Below, in pieces: positions 13,238 to 20,012 of a stretch of DNA of 24,982 nucleotides. Origin of the DNA: a virus. The notes under the pieces are model-generated. The model saw nothing but the letters and a program-made list of their open reading frames with translations. It did not search any database and was not told where the DNA came from. The first letter of the stretch is position 1, and every line of letters begins with the position of its first letter. Where the stretch lies: positions 1 to 24,982 of the IMG/VR virus record IMGVR_UViG_3300032677_001281, one strand, 5' to 3'. The translations under genes were made by a program, and so were the position numbers.

Positions 13238-13419
13238 TCGGGTTTCCCTCCAGTACACGATCCACCGTCAAACCAAAGTTCTTGGGCTTGCTTTTGATAG
13301 CGTTCTAATTCTATCTTGCGCTTCCACTCTTCGTACTGCTGTTCATTACGACCATGACTACCATCACAGTAGGGCGGGTGCATGGTCTTGCCACATCCGC
13401 ATCCGGGTTGATTGCTCAT
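13234..13419 (-). CDS. CDGSH-type iron-sulfur protein
   Basis: With the start at 13419 (MSNQPGCGCGKTMHPPYCDG…), set by an ATGA overlap, the protein has 61 residues. It fits the CDGSH signature exactly: C7-x-C9-x2-T-x3-P-x-C18-D-G-S-H22, the three Cys and one His that hold a 2Fe-2S cluster in mitoNEET-type proteins. A charged helix follows (NEQQYEEWKRKIELERYQKQ) and then a short Gly/Cys tail. Family members transfer clusters or electrons or sense redox state; bacterial ones are small and soluble, as this one is (no membrane segment). Its neighbours are small phage proteins of unknown role, so the context does not tell its partner. Confidence 0.8.
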   Translation of the reverse strand: MSNQPGCGCGKTMHPPYCDGSHGRNEQQYEEWKRKIELERYQKQAQELWFDGGSCTGGKPE

Positions 13420-13625
13420 TCTGGAATCCTTATCTTTAATCCACGCCACTCTAAGACAGGTCCACCAGTAATATCCCACCCAGTTTCTTGATTCCATTCA
13501 AGTCTATGTGGCCAAGGCCAGCTTGCAGTTTTTACTTCGTATGAACCTGGATTAACTGGATCAACGTCTCCGGGAAACCAGTCTGTTAATAGTGATTCTA
13601 AATCTTCAGTTGTAAATGTTGTCAT
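13416..13625 (-). CDS. small protein made of one 'WFP…WRG' module
   Basis: 69 residues. After a short helix (TTEDLESLLTD) it has DWFPGDVDPVNPGSYEVKTA, WPWPHRLEWNQETGW and LEWRGLKIRIPE. The same order of elements closes the upstream 305-residue protein (EWFPKKVKPARVGVYQTRN … WTGSRWLYSW … KEWRGIDHDP). The module looks like a small all-beta domain with exposed aromatics, possibly for carbohydrate or protein binding. Coupled to both neighbours. Function not known. Confidence 0.6.
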   Translation of the reverse strand: MTTFTTEDLESLLTDWFPGDVDPVNPGSYEVKTASWPWPHRLEWNQETGWDITGGPVLEWRGLKIRIPE

Positions 13626-14542
13626 TATTCTGCATCCGGGTCGTGATCAATGCCGCGCCACTCTTTAACTTTACAAGCCTCGGCAGTGGCATAGTTAGCT
13701 TCTTCGGTCCACGAGTACAACCAGCGTGATCCAGTCCATAGTGAACGAGAGAAATAAACTTCATCTGGGCTATTTCTAGTTTGATAAACACCAACACGTG
13801 CAGGTTTAACTTTTTTAGGGAACCATTCAGTCATAGAGTATTCAGCACTATCAGCATCGTTATAGCTTTCGTACGTGTTATCATCTTTAATTAGGTAAAA
13901 AGTAAAGTCTGAACTTTTACCGTCTGTGTTACCGCCCCAGTTATCGATATCTTCACCATCATAATTAACACCGTAGATAATTTCTTCACCGTCAATTTCT
14001 TCTGTTGAAAACCGCAACTTAGCAATATCAAATGGAGCAGTCAGATTGATTTCACCTTCAAAAAATGTTCCCTTCTCATTGCTCTGTCCAACAAACACTA
14101 CACTACCAGGTCCTTTTTGACTAATCCATACTTCGTTATCGCAATCAAACTCTGGACTACCATCGTCTGGGTCGCCTGACATGTCCTCAATACTGAGCTC
14201 AAGAAAGCTATCTCCGTTCTCATCTTCGATCTGTAGTGTGCCAGCGTTGCGACTTACACCATGAGCATGTCCCATGTTGTCGCACTCATACCACGAACCT
14301 GGATTAAAAGGTTGCATATCCTCTGGAATATTATTTTCTTCTGCGTAGTCACTGTCCCATGCAAACGCACTCACATCAAGTCTACGCTTTTTAAAGTAAT
14401 CAAACTGAGCACGATCGATGGTGCCCATAACCTTTTCGCCACCATAACCCCACATCTGAATCTTATAAGTGCGTGGGGTAAATTTAAGAACTTGGATTAG
14501 TTCTTCTGCTGTAATATCTTTAATGTCTGCTTGGTTTCCCAT
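13625..14542 (-). CDS. acidic phage protein with C-terminal WFP…WRG module
   Basis: 305 residues, strongly acidic. The N-terminal 70 residues (ELIQVLKFTPRTYKIQMWGYGGEKVMGTIDRAQFDYFKKR) look alpha/beta. The middle (EDENGDSFLELSIEDMSGDP, KGPGSVVFVGQSNEKGTFFE) is beta-rich with many Asp, possibly calcium-binding. The C-terminal 70 residues are the module shared with the 69-residue neighbour. QPFNPGSWYECDNMGHAHG may be another degenerate version. I recall similar proteins in cyanophage-type T4-like phages without a known role. The upstream membrane-protein gene overlaps its start by 46 bases. Confidence 0.65.
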   Translation of the reverse strand: MGNQADIKDITAEELIQVLKFTPRTYKIQMWGYGGEKVMGTIDRAQFDYFKKRRLDVSAFAWDSDYAEENNIPEDMQPFNPGSWYECDNMGHAHGVSRNAGTLQIEDENGDSFLELSIEDMSGDPDDGSPEFDCDNEVWISQKGPGSVVFVGQSNEKGTFFEGEINLTAPFDIAKLRFSTEEIDGEEIIYGVNYDGEDIDNWGGNTDGKSSDFTFYLIKDDNTYESYNDADSAEYSMTEWFPKKVKPARVGVYQTRNSPDEVYFSRSLWTGSRWLYSWTEEANYATAEACKVKEWRGIDHDPDAE

Positions 14543-14742
14543 AACTCGCCTCTTAGTTGATTTTCTATTACTCGGTAGTTTTGGACTTCGGATAATAGTG
14601 ATTGATTTAATGAAAGTTGATACTCGTACTCTTTGCGTTCTTTAGCTGTCATTTCAAGTTGCTTAATTACTTCTTTGGGTGCAGAAGTGCGCCCTGCTGT
14701 AAAGCAAACAATACCAACAATAATGTAAAGTACTATATCCAT
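14497..14742 (-). CDS. small membrane-anchored coiled-coil protein, relative of 13016-13237
   Basis: 81 residues: a membrane helix (MDIVLYIIVGIVCFTAGRTSA) then a long helix with heptad character (ERKEYEYQLSLNQSLLSEVQ, NYRVIENQLRGELWETKQTL). The 'xIVxxx…GRxSA' start is the same as in the protein at 13016-13237. The last 46 bases overlap the following gene in another frame, which is long for this genome. Function unknown; a spanin-like plan is possible. Confidence 0.6.
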   Translation of the reverse strand: MDIVLYIIVGIVCFTAGRTSAPKEVIKQLEMTAKERKEYEYQLSLNQSLLSEVQNYRVIENQLRGELWETKQTLKILQQKN

Positions 14743-14743
14743 A

Positions 14744-14980
14744 TTATCTATTTAGAGTTGACCAAGTTAACCATTCCTTAAAGCAATTATACACTTCAGA
14801 GATTTCTTTGTCATCCTGTTCGAGTCGAACTCCACGAACATAAAAGCCATCTTGGGCTATTTTAAGCATTTCGGTTCCGGCACAATGTAACACTACACTA
14901 TTTTCGGGCGGTGCAGTCATTGATATTACAGGTTGTACTTCACGTTGTTTAGCAAATACCCATTGATCGCCGGTAGACAT
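14744..14980 (-). CDS. conserved small phage protein (EMLKIAQDGFYVRG)
   Basis: 78 residues. The core APPENSVVLHCAGTEMLKIA, QDGFYVRGVRLEQDDKEIS and EVYNCFKEWLTW resembles a small conserved phage protein that I remember from several T4-like and siphovirus-like genomes, where it is annotated as hypothetical. Secondary structure should be strands followed by one helix. The ATG overlaps the stop of the glycosyltransferase gene as TAATG. No function can be given. Confidence 0.65.
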   Translation of the reverse strand: MSTGDQWVFAKQREVQPVISMTAPPENSVVLHCAGTEMLKIAQDGFYVRGVRLEQDDKEISEVYNCFKEWLTWSTLNR

Positions 14981-16173
14981 TAGTATTTGCTTTCGTGTGT
15001 ATGCTTACGATAATCAGTTGACATGCGCTTCCATTCTTCGCCTTTGCCTTCTAGGATATCCACAATACGATCAATACAGCCATCCGTCCAATCGCTGATG
15101 CGACCTTGTTGTGCGTGTGGACGTTGTAACAATGTTCCTAATTTGGTCATTGCATCTTCTAGTGACCAAGGAACGTATAACCGGCTTGCGTCATTTGCAA
15201 AAGTTTCAGGGAAGCTACGATAAGCAGGATATAAAACATTCGATCCAAGCGTATCTGCTTCTGATACTGTATTTGAAACCCAGTCTTGTAAAGCGCAGTT
15301 AAACAATACCCTAGTATCGTTAAGCAAACTATAGTAATCATTCTTTTCTAAATCCTCGTATACAGTAAGCAGGCCTCGGGCTTGTAAATCTCTTGTACGA
15401 GCCATATAGCTATCGTTATTGCTTTTTAACTTACCGCCACTGTAGATACAGAACTCTACCTTAGGTAAATGGAAGTTATCATTCCATGCTTCGATCAAGT
15501 CCATGTAAAAGTCTGGTTGTTTCTCTTGATCCCACCGAGCCGCAAAACCCACACGCATAGCACGATCTTCAAATGGCTTTAAGTCACCTTTAACACGTGA
15601 GCGTACTTCTTCTTTGCCAAATGCTAGGCCTGAAATATTGTAGATAGGACTTTCCCACCCTGCAATCTTCATATGCATGACCATTTCTTCGTTACTAGCC
15701 AAGGTGATATCTGCAAAGCTATCAACCATCTTCTCATACAGGCCCATCCACTTGCTCATGCCCCAGACATGTACAAAGTCATCGGGGTCGATACTCTGGG
15801 CCAAGCAACGTACAGCAATTCTAGGACGATGTGCTGGATCGATTTGATCCATAATGTAAGGCAAACTTTCAATACCGGGTTGAAACATATCTTCAAAGTA
15901 CACAACATCTTCGTTGGTTACTTCTCCTTGCTTCATCAGCTTGACCAAGTTCATTATCTGGCTCATACCAAAGTAAGTGCGTCCGTGTGCATCCAGAACT
16001 TGTCCTGTAACAATAGCTTGATCGTTACCGAGTGTTTCGCCTGTGACAATTTCGTAGTCAATACCCCGACGTTTGAATACAGCTTCATTCCAATCTTGTA
16101 ACTGTAATGTATATCTTGCTTTATAAGGCTCTAGGCCCATGTACCATAATTTACGCATTTTGTATAGTTTCAT
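14980..16173 (-). CDS. GT-B type glycosyltransferase
   Basis: 397 residues. The N-terminal half starts KLWYMGLEPYKARYTLQLQD and has an acceptor-side domain with VVYFEDMFQPGIESLPYIMD and RCLAQSIDPDDFVH. The second half has the donor-side features of family-4-like GT-B enzymes: MRVGFAARWDQEKQPDFYMD, LTVYEDLEKNDYYSLLNDTR and WVSNTVSEADTLGSNVLYPA (Glu-containing nucleotide-sugar loop). Similar proteins occur in marine T4-like phages as I remember. The acceptor could be phage DNA, a tail protein or host polysaccharide; the sequence does not decide. A promoter lies just upstream in the preceding gene. GalE could supply its sugar donor. Confidence 0.8.
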   Translation of the reverse strand: MKLYKMRKLWYMGLEPYKARYTLQLQDWNEAVFKRRGIDYEIVTGETLGNDQAIVTGQVLDAHGRTYFGMSQIMNLVKLMKQGEVTNEDVVYFEDMFQPGIESLPYIMDQIDPAHRPRIAVRCLAQSIDPDDFVHVWGMSKWMGLYEKMVDSFADITLASNEEMVMHMKIAGWESPIYNISGLAFGKEEVRSRVKGDLKPFEDRAMRVGFAARWDQEKQPDFYMDLIEAWNDNFHLPKVEFCIYSGGKLKSNNDSYMARTRDLQARGLLTVYEDLEKNDYYSLLNDTRVLFNCALQDWVSNTVSEADTLGSNVLYPAYRSFPETFANDASRLYVPWSLEDAMTKLGTLLQRPHAQQGRISDWTDGCIDRIVDILEGKGEEWKRMSTDYRKHTHESKY

Positions 16174-16664
16174 TTCTCTGTATCTTGTATACTGTTCATT
16201 ATAGCATTAACATCCATAGAACTCAAACTGATCTTGCCCGATACAGCTCCTGGATTATGTATGCTGATAGTAGCAGGATTTGTACCTGTTGTGGTATAAG
16301 GCATGTTTGGATCAATTCCCCAGTTTGGCCCATATACTGGTACATTGTACGGCGGGGTATATGGTGATCCTGCACCCGGATTCCACGGACTTGGCGATCC
16401 TGCACCTGGTTGACGTAATTGTCCTTCTAGATTAGTTAGACGGCGTGTAATGTTCTTTAAATCTTCTTGCATTTGGCGTAGTGGGCCGTGGCTAGTTTCT
16501 ACAGCCATACGTCCATCGTCTTGTGGGCGTGTTAGCTCAATGATAGTTAGCAATCCACGTAGAGCACTTTGTACACGTTCGTCTCGACTAGTCAGTGCTT
16601 CATCCATCAACTCGAAGAGTTTTTCTAAATCAAAGTCTGCTTGTGTTTTTTCTCGCATACTCAT
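16170..16664 (-). CDS. phage protein with coiled-coil N-terminus and Pro/Gly linker
   Basis: 164 residues in three parts. The first ~85 are helical (MSMREKTQADFDLEKLFELM, EDLKNITRRLTNLEGQLRQ). A Pro/Gly-rich linker includes two near copies of PGAGSP (PGAGSPSPWNPGAGSPYTPP). The last ~35 residues (NPATISIHNPGAVSGKISLS, SMDVNAIMNSIQ) look like a small beta patch plus a helix. The start also fits an ATG two codons later. Likely a scaffolding or adaptor type protein; no family recognised. Its 3' end contains the promoter for the glycosyltransferase. Confidence 0.6.
   Translation of the reverse strand: MSMREKTQADFDLEKLFELMDEALTSRDERVQSALRGLLTIIELTRPQDDGRMAVETSHGPLRQMQEDLKNITRRLTNLEGQLRQPGAGSPSPWNPGAGSPYTPPYNVPVYGPNWGIDPNMPYTTTGTNPATISIHNPGAVSGKISLSSMDVNAIMNSIQDTEK
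16198..16226 (-). promoter_or_regulatory. sigma70-type promoter for the glycosyltransferase
   Basis: TTGAGT (16221-16226), 17 nt, TATAAT (16198-16203) on the minus strand, inside the end of the upstream gene. RNA would begin near 16191, about 18 nt before the ATG at 16173. The -10 box is a perfect consensus, but the sequence is also coding. Confidence 0.55.
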
Positions 16665-17038
16665 TTTACGTATGGCCCTAATACTGGAGCTGTCCAGCCT
16701 ACGGGCTTTAACACTTTACCATCTTCACGCTTACGTACTTTACCTGTGGCGTGATCAATTTTAGCAAAGTTGGTACGCATAACTTCTTTCCATGCACCTT
16801 CTGCATCAAACCCGCCTGAGTGAATAGCACCAATGGTAACAACTAAGATATCGATAAGTGCATCTAACTGCTCTACTGGATCGCAAGCATCAACTGCCTC
16901 TTGTAATTCTGCTACTTCTTCTTTAATCAAGTTTAGATACAGATCGTATTGATCTTCGTTGACTTCGTCGTTTACTCTGCCTACAGTTTGATCGCAGGCA
17001 CGCATAAACTTCTCTTGATCACGGAATGGATTTGTCAT
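16661..17038 (-). CDS. MazG-like all-alpha NTP pyrophosphohydrolase
   Basis: 125 residues. The metal-binding signature is NLIKEEVAELQEAVDACDP and then EQLDALIDILVVTIGAIH, followed by the conserved tail FDAEGAWKEVMRTNFAKIDH and GKVRKREDGKVLKPVGW. The second part is characteristic of the PRA-PH-like branch of all-alpha pyrophosphohydrolases that many phages carry. The enzyme would hydrolyse a nucleoside triphosphate to the monophosphate, perhaps to clean the nucleotide pool or remove unwanted dNTPs. It is distinct from the MazG-like protein at 5283-5564. ATGA joins it to the next gene. Confidence 0.82.
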   Translation of the reverse strand: MTNPFRDQEKFMRACDQTVGRVNDEVNEDQYDLYLNLIKEEVAELQEAVDACDPVEQLDALIDILVVTIGAIHSGGFDAEGAWKEVMRTNFAKIDHATGKVRKREDGKVLKPVGWTAPVLGPYVK

Positions 17039-17039
17039 A

Positions 17040-17378
17040 TTATTTCTTTGCGGGTTTCTTAAATGTTTTTACATCTTTAACAGCAGATTTCAAAGTGTCT
17101 GCATAGTTTACGGCTTGTTGTTCTGACATAATGATGCTGGCTTCATACTTGATATAACCTGTAGTTAATAACTTCCAAATATGTTGCCAGCGTGTTATTG
17201 ACCAAAAGTTTGTTTTTTGTTCTGTATAGGTAGTAACACTAACACCGGTTTCGTCTGCTTCTACCCAGACATTATGAGCACAATCACTCCCGCAACATTC
17301 ACAGGTTACTGTGTAGGACTTAGAGTCGCCCCAATCTTTACGTAGTAAAATACCTTCTGCGGGAGCCTGTGCTTTCAT
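17040..17378 (-). CDS. small protein with a Cys-rich ribbon (CECCGSDC)
   Basis: About 112 residues starting at 17378 (MKAQAPAEGILLRKDWGDSK); a longer frame to 17474 only overlaps the upstream gene. The YTVTCECCGSDCAHNVWVEA segment has four Cys and one His in a short space and could bind zinc. Then follow a helix-strand region with NFWSITRWQHIWKLLTTGYI and a basic end (KTFKKPAKK). The Trp-rich helical part could pack on a membrane or a protein. Similar small proteins exist in marine phages as far as I recall. Function not known. Confidence 0.6.
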   Translation of the reverse strand: MKAQAPAEGILLRKDWGDSKSYTVTCECCGSDCAHNVWVEADETGVSVTTYTEQKTNFWSITRWQHIWKLLTTGYIKYEASIIMSEQQAVNYADTLKSAVKDVKTFKKPAKK

Positions 17379-17379
17379 C

Positions 17380-17643
17380 TTAGTGTTCTCTTGGTTTCCA
17401 GTTTGTATTACGTGGCTTGAACGTAGTTCGATCACGTTTAGGAGTACGCCACTGATCCCAAGGCTCGCGACCACGGACCATCTTTAAGTATTCACCATAC
17501 GGTGTTCGTTCGTTGTACAAATTCTTCTCATCATACGGGTAGCCATAATCTCTGCAGAATTGTTCGTACACTTCCAAATCTTCAAAGATTGTTTTTACTT
17601 CAGGTTTAAGGCAAAGATACTTAGCTAGCCATTCTTGGGCCAT
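17380..17643 (-). CDS. conserved small phage protein (YEQFCRDYGYPYDEKNLYN)
   Basis: 87 residues. The first half is helical (MAQEWLAKYLCLKPEVKTIF, EDLEVYEQFCRDYGYPYDEK) and the second is basic and flexible (YGEYLKMVRGREPWDQWRTP, KRDRTTFKPRNTNWKPREH). I remember this pattern, including DYGYxxDE…LYN…PYG and GREPWDQW, from other T4-like phages, without a function. AGGAAATATT precedes the ATG. A 29 nt gap separates it from the radical SAM gene upstream. The basic tail could touch nucleic acid. Confidence 0.65.
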   Translation of the reverse strand: MAQEWLAKYLCLKPEVKTIFEDLEVYEQFCRDYGYPYDEKNLYNERTPYGEYLKMVRGREPWDQWRTPKRDRTTFKPRNTNWKPREH

Positions 17644-17672
17644 AATATTTCCTTTTTAAGTTAAACTACAGG

Positions 17673-18860
17673 TTAATTATAATATTTTAACACACTTTCG
17701 TCGAGGTGTATTTTAATTATTTTTTTAAAATCTTCCTTCGAATTTGCCTTTGGGGCGCATATACCACATCCACAATTAATCTTTGGACATTGTATAACCG
17801 GTACAGTTTTTGTTTCTAACTGATTTTTAAATTTTTCTAATATTTGATCTGCCTCGTCAATAGAGCCAATTGAGCCAACAGCATTAGTTTCAGGATTAAC
17901 CATGCAACTAGTGTTATGATAAATTAATCCCGAATGTTGTTTAACAAACAAAAAATACCAATTGACACTACAGTACCAGTTACGAAATTGCGTAATAGGC
18001 ACGTGAGAAACGGGATTACGTCTATTTGAATTAATGCACAATGCTTTTTCGCTACAGCATGGATACCCTGCACTAGAAACAATAAACTTATCATTGACTG
18101 TAGTCATGTCCTGCAGTTTAATTGTGTTTATAGATTTTTTATTGTTTTCATTCCAATAATTAGCTATAAATTCAGATTGTTCTTTAGTATAAGAATGAAA
18201 CTTTGCTCCGTCTTTATCTTTCCAGTCCGTTTCGATACCATGCTTTATTGTAACCCCAATTGGTTTTATTAAAGTTTTAATGCCGTCTTGATTAAACCTT
18301 TCAGCTAAATCTTGACATTCTTTAAATTTAAGTGGGTCGGAATGAGCTAATAATCTAACCTCAAATGATTTGTTATGTTTTTTTAACAAATAGATAGTTT
18401 CAAGTGTCATTGCCTTTTGCTTAGGCAATGATTCTGTGTGATAACTAACAGTCCAATATTGTATTATAGGCAAACATTTTTCTAATACAGTTTTGCCTAC
18501 AACACCATTAGTTATAACGTATGTAGTCAACTTCCATTTATCCTTATACGTAGTTTCGTATAACTCGGACATATACTCAAGTATTTCTTGAATGTCTGGG
18601 TGTATTAGTGTTTCACCACCTAACAAATTTAGTGTAACAAATTTTTCGTAAGGTTTCCTGACGGACATAACAAGATCTGCATATTTAAATGCAAAATCAA
18701 TGCCTTTTTTGCAACTGTTTATATCGGGGTGCTTAGTAGTGTTATCGTGAGCACCACAATACGAGCAATCAAGATTACAAAGATAGGTTAATTCCCAATC
18801 AATAACAAATGCCGGGCGATGATTTGGGTCAAACGCCAAATCAATACTTGATATAGTCAT
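17673..18860 (-). CDS. radical SAM protein with Cys-rich C-terminus
   Basis: 395 residues. The 4Fe-4S motif is LTYLCNLDCSYCGAHDN (CX3CX2C) near residue 28, and the GGE motif is LNLLGGETLIHPDI. C-terminal cysteines (AGYPCCSEKALCIN, IYHNTSCMV and CPKINCGCGICAPKA) look like a SPASM-type domain for extra clusters. SPASM radical SAM enzymes typically modify peptides or sugars. Composition is richer in Lys, Asn and Ile than its neighbours, and the DNA looks more AT-rich, which suggests later arrival. The stop lies 29 nt from the next gene, one of the longer gaps. TAATG couples it to the T-fold gene. The substrate is not known. Confidence 0.82.
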   Translation of the reverse strand: MTISSIDLAFDPNHRPAFVIDWELTYLCNLDCSYCGAHDNTTKHPDINSCKKGIDFAFKYADLVMSVRKPYEKFVTLNLLGGETLIHPDIQEILEYMSELYETTYKDKWKLTTYVITNGVVGKTVLEKCLPIIQYWTVSYHTESLPKQKAMTLETIYLLKKHNKSFEVRLLAHSDPLKFKECQDLAERFNQDGIKTLIKPIGVTIKHGIETDWKDKDGAKFHSYTKEQSEFIANYWNENNKKSINTIKLQDMTTVNDKFIVSSAGYPCCSEKALCINSNRRNPVSHVPITQFRNWYCSVNWYFLFVKQHSGLIYHNTSCMVNPETNAVGSIGSIDEADQILEKFKNQLETKTVPVIQCPKINCGCGICAPKANSKEDFKKIIKIHLDESVLKYYN

Positions 18861-19303
18861 TAAATTACAATTGATTGACTTGGACGGGTGAGGTTATAAG
18901 TAATTGTGCATCCGTTTTCACCGTCCTCGGATACAGCAATTTTTACAGCACGATTAGGATACCGTGCAGCAATTTGGAGATATAAGTCGTCTGCAATCAT
19001 TTCGCAGGACTTAAAGTCTAATTCTAAAATGTCTTTGCTATAAAGACCTTCCAACCAACGTTTGAATTGAATAAATTCAATATCGCGATCATTGTGGAAT
19101 ACGTCAATCCATACTTGGAAATGAAAGATATGACGATGTGCATTGCCCAGGAAACTAACATCGTATTCTCCAGGAGTACTCAATGCAGGATCAGTTGCTG
19201 CCGCTGGATAACGATGGATTCCTTCTTTGCGAAATGTCACCCAAATTTCTCGTTGTGCCGCTGATTGAATACGTTCCACTACTGCTCTTTGTTCTTGATT
19301 CAT
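18860..19303 (-). CDS. T-fold protein related to QueD / 6-pyruvoyltetrahydropterin synthase (putative)
   Basis: 147 residues. It shares a chain of motifs with QueD at 5545-6045: HRHIFHFQVWIDV (H56, H58, H61) against HGYSFSMKF; DIEFIQFKRWLEGLY against the DYGGLKELKGIL segment; SCEMIADDLYLQI against GCEGLADMLYKYV, including the Cys-Glu pair; and VSEDGENG against VRETQSN. The Glu after Cys is where T-fold enzymes bind a purine or pterin. The catalytic Cys of QueD before the HGH position is not seen, so it should not do the same reaction. It lies two genes from the dpdA-like gene, so a step in making or changing a 7-deazaguanine is plausible. I recall similar proteins in cyanophages without a fixed role. 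Confidence 0.6.
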   Translation of the reverse strand: MNQEQRAVVERIQSAAQREIWVTFRKEGIHRYPAAATDPALSTPGEYDVSFLGNAHRHIFHFQVWIDVFHNDRDIEFIQFKRWLEGLYSKDILELDFKSCEMIADDLYLQIAARYPNRAVKIAVSEDGENGCTITYNLTRPSQSIVI

Positions 19304-19815
19304 TTGATTACTTCATCTTTAGTATATTTAGACCAATCCGTAAACTTGCTACGGTCCCGTAAATCATGTAAACTATGACACCAAACTCCGGGGTTAGTTG
19401 CCGCAAAGTCTTTGTCGTCGAGCTTAATTGTAGCATTATATCCCAGCATTTGTAAATACGGCAATTTCACCGAAATCATAGGAATAAAGTTGTTGTACTC
19501 GCATAGTGGACCTTCTATTAATCCTTCTACTGACTTAACATCAATATCTAAGGTGCATAGTAAACCTAATCGTAATGCTACTAGGATCATGTTTTCCCAC
19601 GATTTCCACGTTGCGGCATCGTTTACAGCCGGATCAGGGAAACTTTGATTGGCACCAAAGTAAACGTGTCTACACTCATTTTTATGAGCCATAAGTAAGA
19701 CAGTTTCGGAATCCTGTACACCTACAACAAATAGAGTCCGTTGCCCAAATGCCGGTGTATGCTCTACTTCTGTACCTACAAAAAAGTCTACCTGTTCGTG
19801 TCCTGCTCTAATCAT
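19300..19815 (-). CDS. conserved hypothetical protein of the dpdA group
   Basis: 171 residues beginning MIRAGHEQVDFFVGTEVEHT. It reads as an alpha/beta protein: TLFVVGVQDSETVLLMAHKN, then CRHVYFGANQSF, a helix WENMILVALRLGLLCTLDID, FIPMISVKLPYLQMLGYNAT and IKLDDKDFAATNPGVWCH. The strands ending in short acidic turns (DID, KLDDKDF) suggest a barrel-like or Rossmann-like fold. The conserved-looking NPGVW ending and several polar motifs (GTEVEHT, GANQSF) could form an active site. I do not know the family. It is coupled by ATGA to both a YdcH-like gene and the T-fold gene, so it probably acts with the dpdA-like protein. Confidence 0.6.
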   Translation of the reverse strand: MIRAGHEQVDFFVGTEVEHTPAFGQRTLFVVGVQDSETVLLMAHKNECRHVYFGANQSFPDPAVNDAATWKSWENMILVALRLGLLCTLDIDVKSVEGLIEGPLCEYNNFIPMISVKLPYLQMLGYNATIKLDDKDFAATNPGVWCHSLHDLRDRSKFTDWSKYTKDEVIK

Positions 19816-20012
19816 GATTTATCTTTTTTACTTTGTTCAAATGCCACAGTTTCTTTAAGTTTAGCAATATCGTCTTTGATATGCAACCGTTGCTTCTTCA
19901 ATTTGTTAAGTAACTCGTCCTGGAATGCTCCAGATTTTTCTAAACCATCAACCTTCTTATCCAGTTTAGCATGTTGTTCTTCTAAGTGTTTAATACGTGC
20001 GGTGATTGTCAT
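19812..20012 (-). CDS. YdcH/DUF465-like coiled-coil protein
   Basis: 66 residues, almost all helix: MTITARIKHLEEQHAKLDKK, VDGLEKSGAFQDELLNKLKK and QRLHIKDDIAKLKE. The layout 'helix with H-x-x-L-D, short turn, LKKxxLxxKDxI' is that of the YdcH (DUF465) family, short two-helix proteins common in proteobacteria, also like SlyX. Function of the family is not known; it may help another protein oligomerise. Its position right after the dpdA-like gene, with ATGA overlaps at both ends, suggests it is a small partner of that group. Confidence 0.75.
   Translation of the reverse strand: MTITARIKHLEEQHAKLDKKVDGLEKSGAFQDELLNKLKKQRLHIKDDIAKLKETVAFEQSKKDKS

Noticed and set aside
15673-16101. Plus-strand open frame of 142 codons inside the glycosyltransferase gene
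   Set aside because: It is antisense to a clear GT-B gene and shows no motif or upstream signal.
19321-19332. A further copy of the TCTAAATA element as a promoter
   Set aside because: It lies in coding sequence (SKYTK) and has no matching -10/-35 pair, so it is probably chance.
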